This document shows, piece by piece, positions 1-4,666 of a stretch of DNA of 7,300 nt. The notes under the pieces were generated by a model. That model was not told the origin of the DNA. It worked only from the letters and a program-made list of their open reading frames with translations, and ran no database searches. This stretch comes from Bacteroidota bacterium. Lineage in GTDB: Bacteria; Bacteroidota; Bacteroidia; Bacteroidales; B18-G4. A program made the position numbers and the translations under genes. Each line of letters begins with the position of its first letter. The first letter of the stretch is position 1. Location: NCBI GenBank assembly GCA_003648575.1, contig QMPN01000144.1, positions 1 through 7,300 on the forward strand, written 5' to 3'.

Positions 1-138
1 GGGATCATTGGCGTAGTTGAATTTGATCAGGAACCCCAATTCCGGAATATGAACAGCCGCTTTGAGGTCATCGCGGCCATGTCCGACCATCGCCCGATCT
101 GGATCAAGCTGGATTATAATACAGAGGACAGGGATTGA
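1..138 (+). CDS. Endonuclease/exonuclease/phosphatase family protein, C-terminal fragment
   Basis: Frame 1 is open from the window edge to a TGA at 136-138, giving the last 45 residues; the 5' part lies outside the window. The fragment ends in a strand with the motif S28-D29-H30-R31-P32 followed by IWIKL. SDHxP is the C-terminal signature of the endonuclease/exonuclease/phosphatase (DNase I-like) superfamily; its Asp-His pair belongs to the metal-dependent active site and the His acts in phosphodiester or phosphomonoester hydrolysis. The substrate cannot be judged from this piece, since members cut DNA, RNA, phospholipids or phosphoinositides. About 5 bp after the stop a 9-bp tandem array begins, and the next gene has its own promoter, so this gene is probably the last of its transcript. 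Family assignment rests on one motif plus the terminal position. Confidence 0.72.
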   Translation, partial: GIIGVVEFDQEPQFRNMNSRFEVIAAMSDHRPIWIKLDYNTEDRD

Positions 139-143
139 TATTG

Positions 144-205
144 GTTAAATCAGTTAAATCAGTTGAATCAGTTGAATCAATTAACTAGTTGAATTAGTTT
201 AAATA
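144..205. repeat. Short tandem array, 9-bp period
   Basis: Two copies of GTTAAATCA (144-152, 153-161) are followed by two of GTTGAATCA (162-170, 171-179), an 8-bp degenerate unit (180-187), then GTTGAATTA (188-196) and GTTTAAATA (197-205). The G/A change swaps TGA for TAA at the same place in the unit. The array starts 6 bp after the stop of the preceding gene and contains no plausible coding sequence. Confidence 0.85.
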
Positions 206-233
206 TTACCTATATCATTGTACACTACAGTTT

Positions 234-268
234 GGCACTAGCCACTAGGCACTAGGAACTATGCACTT
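234..268. repeat. Short tandem array, 7-bp period, CTAG core
   Basis: Five consecutive heptads are visible: GGCACTA, GCCACTA, GGCACTA, GGAACTA, TGCACTT. Read as core plus spacer, the palindromic CTAG recurs every 7 bp with a 3-bp spacer and decays to CTAT and CTTC at the right end. The same CTAG core in heptad spacing recurs at 3095-3143. Confidence 0.8.
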
Positions 269-288
269 CCCAAACCTGCTAACCACAA

Positions 289-320
289 CAGTGAAACAGT
301 GAAACAGTGGAGCAGTGAAA
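289..320. repeat. Short tandem array, 8-bp period
   Basis: Four units of eight: CAGTGAAA (289-296), CAGTGAAA (297-304), CAGTGGAG (305-312), CAGTGAAA (313-320). It ends 17 bp before the -33-like element of the lysine operon promoter. The period differs from the two arrays just upstream (9 and 7 bp). Confidence 0.8.
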
Positions 321-336
321 AATTCTCATCATTTCC

Positions 337-369
337 TTGACTTTTTCCAACCTAATTTTTGTATGTTTG
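337..369 (+). promoter_or_regulatory. Bacteroidota-type promoter for the lysine-catabolism operon
   Basis: TATGTTTG at 362-369 matches the Bacteroidota -7 consensus TAnnTTTG exactly. A TTG at 337-339, within CTTGAC, lies 22 bp upstream and can serve as the -33 element. Transcription would start near 376, giving a leader of about 40 nt to the ATG at 416. This also argues against a TTG start at 359, which would lie upstream of the transcript. No riboswitch fold, such as a lysine riboswitch, is evident in the short leader. Confidence 0.6.
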
Positions 370-415
370 TTTGCTTCTAAGCCACGTGAATAATATCAAT
401 TATAATCCCTTGCAA

Positions 416-1729
416 ATGAAGCATATCATAGGAATCCGCCACGAAGATAAATACCTGATGGAACGCCGTGTGGCTCTCATCCCCAGGCATGTTAAAAAAC
501 TTATCGAAGAACAGGGGCTGGAATTCATCGTTGAGGAATCACCCAAGCGGATATTTACACACCAGGAATTTGAACAGGCAGGTGCGAAGATTGTCACGGA
601 TCTCAGCCCGGCTGATGTCGTTTTCGGAGTGAAGGAAATGCCGATGACATTCTTCGAGAAAGGGAAAACCTATATCTTTTTTTCTCATGTGATCAAAGGG
701 CAGCCCTACAATATGCCCATGCTGAAAGTTATGATGGAAAAGGGTGTGAACCTTATCGATTATGAAAAGGTCACCGATGAGATGGGCCGCAGACTGATCT
801 TTTTTGGCAAATTTGCGGGCCTCGCAGGAATGATAAATTCACTATGGTCATTAGGTCAAAGGTTGAAAGTACAGGGTATTGACACTCCTTTTTCCAAGCT
901 TCGCCAGTCGCATACTTATGACTCACTAGAAGAAGTTAAAGAGGAGATCCGCCAGGTTGGGCTTGAGATTGCTGCCAATGGCCTGCCAGAGGAAATTTGT
1001 CCGTTAACAATAGGATTTACCGGTTATGGCAATGTATCGGTCGGGGCGCAGGAAATTGCAGGATTATTGCCTTCGATGGAGGTTTCTCCGGAAGAGTTGT
1101 TAACACTTAAAGATCGTAAAGATCTACCGAATAACGTCATCTATAAAACCGTATTCAAGGAGTGGGACCTCTCACAACCGAACGATGCAGACAAGGAATT
1201 TGATCTGCAACATTATTACGGGCACCCGGAAGAATACCACAACGTATTCGAACAATATGTGCCTCATCTGAGCATACTGATGAACTGCATGTACTGGGCC
1301 GATCAGTACCCACGCATCATTACTAATGACTACCTGAAACAACTGTTCAGTGCAGGGAAGCCAAAGCTGACAGTGATAGGTGATGTAACATGCGACCCTG
1401 ACGGATCCATACAGTGCACACATAAAGGTACCGAGATAGAAGATCCAATTTTTGTATACAATCCCAAAACCAATGAAGCTACTATGGGCTTTGAAGGGGA
1501 AGGCATTCTGGATATGGCTGTGGACATCCTGCCAAGTGAACTGCCAAGGGAGTCATCCATTGCTTTCAGCAACGCCCTCATAGGATATGTGAAAGCCATC
1601 GCGGCAGCAAATTATGATGTACCATTTGCCGATCTCGACATCCCGGGGCCGGTAAAAAGGGCCATGATCCTGCACAGGGGCAGGCTAACACCTGATTTTG
1701 AATATATTTCTGAACATTTAGATAGTTAA
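416..1729 (+). CDS. Lysine-ketoglutarate reductase (saccharopine dehydrogenase, lysine-forming type)
   Basis: The 437-residue protein aligns by eye along its length with the N-terminal LKR half of animal and plant aminoadipate semialdehyde synthase. It condenses L-lysine with 2-oxoglutarate and reduces the imine with NAD(P)H to saccharopine, the first step of lysine breakdown in the cytoplasm. The AlaDH/PNT-like N-terminal domain begins GIRHEDKYLMERRVALIP. The conserved Lys of GVKEMP (K73) and His of FFSH (H91) correspond to the active-site Lys/His pair of yeast Lys1. LIDYEK and FGKFAGLAGMIN follow, then the nucleotide-binding stretch GFTGYGNVSVGAQ (200-212). The C-terminal part includes GDVTCDPDGSIQ and GFEGEGILDMAVDILPSELP, also typical of LKR. 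The ATG at 416 is preferred over an upstream in-frame TTG at 359, because homologous sequence begins there and the promoter lies between them. It is followed after 30 bp by saccharopine dehydrogenase, forming an operon. Length is normal and there are no frameshifts. Cofactor preference cannot be read from the sequence. Confidence 0.93.
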   Translation: MKHIIGIRHEDKYLMERRVALIPRHVKKLIEEQGLEFIVEESPKRIFTHQEFEQAGAKIVTDLSPADVVFGVKEMPMTFFEKGKTYIFFSHVIKGQPYNMPMLKVMMEKGVNLIDYEKVTDEMGRRLIFFGKFAGLAGMINSLWSLGQRLKVQGIDTPFSKLRQSHTYDSLEEVKEEIRQVGLEIAANGLPEEICPLTIGFTGYGNVSVGAQEIAGLLPSMEVSPEELLTLKDRKDLPNNVIYKTVFKEWDLSQPNDADKEFDLQHYYGHPEEYHNVFEQYVPHLSILMNCMYWADQYPRIITNDYLKQLFSAGKPKLTVIGDVTCDPDGSIQCTHKGTEIEDPIFVYNPKTNEATMGFEGEGILDMAVDILPSELPRESSIAFSNALIGYVKAIAAANYDVPFADLDIPGPVKRAMILHRGRLTPDFEYISEHLDS

Positions 1730-1759
1730 TCAATTACCCATATTAAACTTAATCCCATT

Positions 1760-3094
1760 ATGAAAAAAGTTTTGATCCTTGGTGCAGGAATGGTGGTGAA
1801 ACCCATCGTTACTTACCTGCTGGACAAAGGTTACCAGCTAACTGTAGCCACACGTACAAAATCAAAAGCGGATGCCATGATTGGCGACCATCCTAACGGC
1901 ACTTCATTGGCCTGGACGGTTGAGGACGAGGCTACGCTCGACCGCCTGATTGAAGAGCATGATCTCTCTGTCAGCCTGCTCCCATTTGCATACCATGTAA
2001 TGGTGGCTAAACTATGTATCAAGCATAAGAAAAATATGGTCACCACATCTTATGTGAAGCCTGAGATGCTGGCCCTGGATGCGGAAGCAAAAGCTGCTGG
2101 CATTATCATCCTGAATGAGCTTGGTCTTGATCCGGGTATCGACCATATGTCGGCCATGAGGATCATTGACCTCGTGCACGAAAAAGGTGGCAAGATCGAA
2201 GAATTCTATTCTTTCTGTGGAGCCCTGGTAGCACCTGAGGTAGAGAAGAACCCTTTCAATTATAAATTTAGCTGGGCGCCTAAAGGTGTTGTAATGGCAT
2301 CAAATAATGATGGCAAGTACCTTCGCAGGGGAGAGATCAAGGATATTACTACCGCAGACCTCTTCAAGAACCCAGTCCATTGTGATGTGGATACCGTTGG
2401 TCCATTGGAAGTATATCCAAACAGGGATTCATTACCTTATGTAGAGCTATATGGTATTCCTGAAACAAAAACTATGTTCCGAGGAACTTTCCGCTACGAA
2501 AAGTGGTGTGAGGTGCTGGATGGCATGAAAGCCCTGAGCCTTCTTTCATATGATAAGATCAATATGGAGGGACTGACCTATGCTGAGCTGCTGGCTAAAG
2601 TTGCCGGGATCGATGATATCAATAACCTGAAGAGCGATATTAGTGAAAAACTTGGTGGAGATGAAAAAGGATATGTTACTGATGCCCTCGAATGGCTGGG
2701 CTTCTTCAGTGACGATGCTGTCGACAGAGCAGAGGATTCACCCTTTGAAGTTACTTCAGATGTCATGATCAGCAAGATGATGATCAGTGAAGAAGAACGT
2801 GATATGGTTGTGCTTCAGCATACTTTTGTTGCTAATTACGGTGGGGAAAAAGAAGTGATCCGCTCTACCATGGTTGACTACGGCACACAACAAACCGATA
2901 CCTCTATTGCCCGCACTGTGGCCCTTCCGGCTGCCTGTGGTGTGGATATGATCCTGCTGGGACAGATTGCTGCAACAGGGGTTTATATTCCTGTTATCCC
3001 TGAGATCTATAACCCCATTCTCGATCAACTCGAAACCATGGATATTAAGATGGTAGAGGAGTTTGGTCTTCCGATGGAAAAGAACATAAAGTAG
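1760..3094 (+). CDS. Saccharopine dehydrogenase, glutamate-forming
   Basis: The 444-residue protein matches the SDH half of animal aminoadipate semialdehyde synthase and yeast Lys9. It oxidises saccharopine with NAD(P)+ to L-glutamate and 2-aminoadipate 6-semialdehyde. The N-terminus is a Rossmann fold, with GAGMVV at residues 8-13 right after the first strand. SYVKPEM and the hallmark ELGLDPGIDHM (120-130) mark the junction to the substrate domain. The C-terminal part carries ALPAACGVDMILLGQIAATG, close to the PAA...G.I...G block of the family, and ends with an EIYNPILDQLE helix. The ATG is the natural start because the first beta strand begins at residue 3. It sits 30 bp after the reductase gene with no promoter or terminator between them, so both are likely co-transcribed. 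An aminoadipate semialdehyde dehydrogenase, needed for the next step, is not in the window. The TAG stop is followed at once by a heptad repeat. Confidence 0.94.
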   Translation: MKKVLILGAGMVVKPIVTYLLDKGYQLTVATRTKSKADAMIGDHPNGTSLAWTVEDEATLDRLIEEHDLSVSLLPFAYHVMVAKLCIKHKKNMVTTSYVKPEMLALDAEAKAAGIIILNELGLDPGIDHMSAMRIIDLVHEKGGKIEEFYSFCGALVAPEVEKNPFNYKFSWAPKGVVMASNNDGKYLRRGEIKDITTADLFKNPVHCDVDTVGPLEVYPNRDSLPYVELYGIPETKTMFRGTFRYEKWCEVLDGMKALSLLSYDKINMEGLTYAELLAKVAGIDDINNLKSDISEKLGGDEKGYVTDALEWLGFFSDDAVDRAEDSPFEVTSDVMISKMMISEEERDMVVLQHTFVANYGGEKEVIRSTMVDYGTQQTDTSIARTVALPAACGVDMILLGQIAATGVYIPVIPEIYNPILDQLETMDIKMVEEFGLPMEKNIK

Positions 3095-3143
3095 TGGCTG
3101 GTCACTAGCTGCTGGTTTCTAGCAACTAGTAGCCAGTAACCAG
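3095..3143. repeat. Heptad array with CTGG/CTAG/CCAG cores, potential hairpin
   Basis: Seven units of exactly 7 bp start at the base after the stop codon: TGGCTGG, TCACTAG, CTGCTGG, TTTCTAG, CAACTAG, TAGCCAG, TAACCAG. Each is three variable bases plus CTGG, CTAG or CCAG. Cores on the left (CTGG) are the reverse complement of those on the right (CCAG), with self-complementary CTAG in between. As a result 3098-3115 can pair with 3126-3143 (14 Watson-Crick pairs, 2 G-T wobbles, 2 mismatches) around a 10-nt loop. No T-tract follows, so it is not a standard intrinsic terminator, though it could stabilise the operon's 3' end. Confidence 0.8.
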
Positions 3144-3156
3144 AAACGATCCTTAC

Positions 3157-3191
3157 TGCCATTATTGCATGAATCCCACGATGGCATTATT
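3157..3191. other. Small paired repeat upstream of the djlA-like gene
   Basis: TGCCAT (3157-3162) and ATGGCA (3181-3186) form a 6-bp inverted repeat. The same positions also form a 9-bp near-direct repeat, GCCATTATT at 3158-3166 against GGCATTATT at 3183-3191, 25 bp apart. It lies 28 bp upstream of the start codon, where an operator could sit, but elements this short also arise by chance. No TAnnTTTG element was found in this gap. Confidence 0.25.
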
Positions 3192-3218
3192 CTTGACAAC
3201 AGCAAGTAAAGCAGACAA

Positions 3219-4055
3219 ATGGACATTGCCTTCACTATTATTTTAGTAGTTATTGTAGGGTATTACCTTTTCAATTATAGTAGTAAACGCAAGAAGAGTC
3301 CTAAAAAACAGGCTAATCAACAAAAAGTCATTAGTATGAAATATGGGAAATGGGTAGGCGGCGGACTTGGATGGGCATTTGGAGGCCCTATTGGTGCAAT
3401 ACTGGGCTTTGCTTTCGGCTCCATGTTTGATGGCATGCAAAGTGGTAAGTATGCCCATGAAGCAGGGACCACTGCAAGGGGAGATTTTAATGTTAGCTTA
3501 TTGATCCTTTCAGCGGCTGTAATGAAGGCCGATAACAGCATAACAAAGTCGGAACTGGATTATGTGAAAGCCTTCCTTATCAGGCAGTTTGGTCAGCAGG
3601 TAGGGCAGGAGCAGTTGCTGGCTCTTCGGGAGATACTGAAACAGGAATACAGCGTGGCTGATGTTAGCAGACAGATCGGGCAATACATGGATTATTCAGC
3701 ACGTCTGCAGCTTTTGCATTATCTTTTTGGCCTTTCAGGGGCCGACGGACATACACATCCAAAGGAGATTGAACTGATAGAGACCATCAGCTCTTACCTG
3801 GGCATTCGTATGCCCGACCTGAAATCGATCAGGGCGATGTTTGTGAAGGACATCAACAATGCCTACCAGATACTTGATACCACACCTGATGCCAACGAAG
3901 AAGAGTTGAAAAAGGCCTACCGTAAGATGGCTGTGAAATACCATCCCGACAAAGTCGCCCATCTTGGTGAAGATGTAAAAAAATCGGCCACAGAGAAGTT
4001 CCAGAAGGTTCAGGCCGCGTACGAGGAGATCAAAAAGCAGCGAGGCTTTAAGTAG
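3219..4055 (+). CDS. djlA: DjlA-like membrane co-chaperone (TerB domain plus C-terminal J domain)
   Basis: The 278-residue protein has the DjlA layout: a glycine-rich membrane segment (about 45-70, ending GSMFDGM), a helical TerB-like domain (about 87-200, with AAVMKADNSI and GADGHTHPKE repeats), and a J domain (about 212-278) carrying H242-P243-D244 between helices II and III. The J domain should stimulate ATP hydrolysis by DnaK, with the protein tethered to the inner membrane and the J domain in the cytoplasm. Unlike E. coli DjlA, the reading frame has 39 extra N-terminal residues with a second hydrophobic helix (about 4-18) and a basic stretch, KRKKSPKK. An internal ATG at 3336 begins MKYGKWVGGGLGW, exactly where DjlA-type proteins normally start, so the shorter 239-residue form is a real alternative. 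Neither start has a Shine-Dalgarno sequence. It is probably a separate transcript from the lysine operon. A heptad array begins one base after the stop. Confidence 0.85.
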   Translation: MDIAFTIILVVIVGYYLFNYSSKRKKSPKKQANQQKVISMKYGKWVGGGLGWAFGGPIGAILGFAFGSMFDGMQSGKYAHEAGTTARGDFNVSLLILSAAVMKADNSITKSELDYVKAFLIRQFGQQVGQEQLLALREILKQEYSVADVSRQIGQYMDYSARLQLLHYLFGLSGADGHTHPKEIELIETISSYLGIRMPDLKSIRAMFVKDINNAYQILDTTPDANEEELKKAYRKMAVKYHPDKVAHLGEDVKKSATEKFQKVQAAYEEIKKQRGFK

Positions 4056-4056
4056 T

Positions 4057-4287
4057 TTTGAGTGTTGAGTTTTGAGTGTTGAGTTAGTGACCAGTAACTA
4101 GTAACCAGTAACCAGTAAGCAGTAAGCAGGCAGCAACCAGCATCCAGTAGCCAGTAAGCAGTAAGCAGTAAGCAGTAAGCAGGCAGCAGGCAGCATCCAG
4201 TATCCAGTATCCAGTATCCAGTATCCAGTATCCAGTAAGCAGTAAGCAGTAAGCAGTAAGCAGGCAGCAGGCAGTATCCAGCATCCG
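4057..4287. repeat. Large heptanucleotide array, 33 units
   Basis: The stretch divides into 33 consecutive 7-bp units starting two bases after a stop codon. Unit types occur in blocks: TTTGAGT/GTTGAGT alternating twice (4057-4084), TAGTGAC, CAGTAAC and TAGTAAC (4085-4112), CAGTAAG (4113-4126), CAGGCAG, CAACCAG, CATCCAG and TAGCCAG (4127-4154), four TAAGCAG (4155-4182), GCAGCAG and GCAGCAT, five CCAGTAT (4197-4231), then CCAGTAA, GCAGTAA and GCAGGCA units to the end. The CAG phase shifts by 4 bp wherever CAGGCAG occurs. Positions 4151-4200 and 4232-4281 are the same 50 bp with one difference. On - the units contain almost no stop trinucleotides, so a 66-codon open frame exists there by composition alone; it is not a credible gene. 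Confidence 0.93.
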
Positions 4288-4321
4288 CTTAACCTATATC
4301 TAAAAAAGGTTTCTTATCTTG

Positions 4322-4346
4322 GCTTGAGTATTTACCAAATTCAAGC
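4322..4346. other. Inverted repeat in the leader of the lipoprotein gene
   Basis: GCTTGA (4322-4327) and TCAAGC (4341-4346) are perfect 6-bp inverted arms around 13 nt, ending 3 bp before the ATG at 4350. TATCTTGG at 4315-4322, one mismatch from TAnnTTTG, could be the -7 element, which would put the arms in the first transcribed bases. It could be an operator or a weak leader hairpin; it is short enough to be chance. Confidence 0.3.
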
Positions 4347-4349
4347 AAA

Positions 4350-4643
4350 ATGAAATTTTCAAAACACATCAAATGGCTTCCCATTGCTTTGATAGCAGTG
4401 CTTTTCCTGACTTCTTGCACAGCAGGGAATACTAAATTTGATATGGACCCGGCCGGGTTCTGGATGGGTCTCTGGCATGGATTGATCTCCCTGGTTACCT
4501 TCGTGATCAGCATTTTTAATGATAATGTGACCATTTATGAGGTTAACAATACAGGATGGCCTTATAACCTCGGCTTCATCCTGGGTATTTCTATCTTTTA
4601 CGGAGGATCTTCCAAGGGAACCTGTGGTATGAAGAGATGTTGA
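4350..4643 (+). CDS. Small putative lipoprotein of unknown function
   Basis: This is a 97-residue protein. Residues 1-23 form a lipoprotein signal: basic N-terminus (K2, K5, K8), hydrophobic core (WLPIALIAVLF) and lipobox L20-T21-S22-C23. The mature part is short and very hydrophobic: a segment at about 35-56 including GLWHG (40-44), then FNDNVTIYEVNNTG (56-69), then a second segment at about 73-84 and a GGSSKG tail with two cysteines (C92, C97). The GLWHG...FNDN..IYEVNN pattern resembles a widespread family of small uncharacterised bacterial proteins that I recall without a named function; this is memory, not a search. Two membrane-like segments after a lipobox are unusual, so it may be a lipid-anchored two-helix hairpin, or the first segment may be an ordinary signal anchor. 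It converges on the porin gene with only 23 bp between stops and no clear terminator. Confidence 0.72.
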   Translation: MKFSKHIKWLPIALIAVLFLTSCTAGNTKFDMDPAGFWMGLWHGLISLVTFVISIFNDNVTIYEVNNTGWPYNLGFILGISIFYGGSSKGTCGMKRC

Positions 4644-4666
4644 GATAGTTTGAAACTCGGGTTGCT

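Noticed and set aside
359..415. TTG start giving 19 more residues on the lysine-ketoglutarate reductase
   Set aside because: The extra residues do not resemble the family, and the start lies upstream of the predicted transcription start. The ATG at 416 begins the conserved domain.
4084..4284. Open frame of 66 codons on - coding for a leucine/tyrosine-rich repeat peptide
   Set aside because: It lies wholly in the heptad array. A 7-bp unit without stop trinucleotides on - is open in all frames by composition, which also gives the 7-residue peptide period. No start signal or domain supports it.
4057..4287. CRISPR array
   Set aside because: Repeats are 7 bp and contiguous, without unique spacers of constant length, and no cas genes are nearby.
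4647..4657. AGTTT-G-AAACT palindrome between the convergent stops as a two-way terminator
   Set aside because: The arms are 5 bp with a one-base centre and no GC-rich stem or T-tract, too weak to call a terminator.
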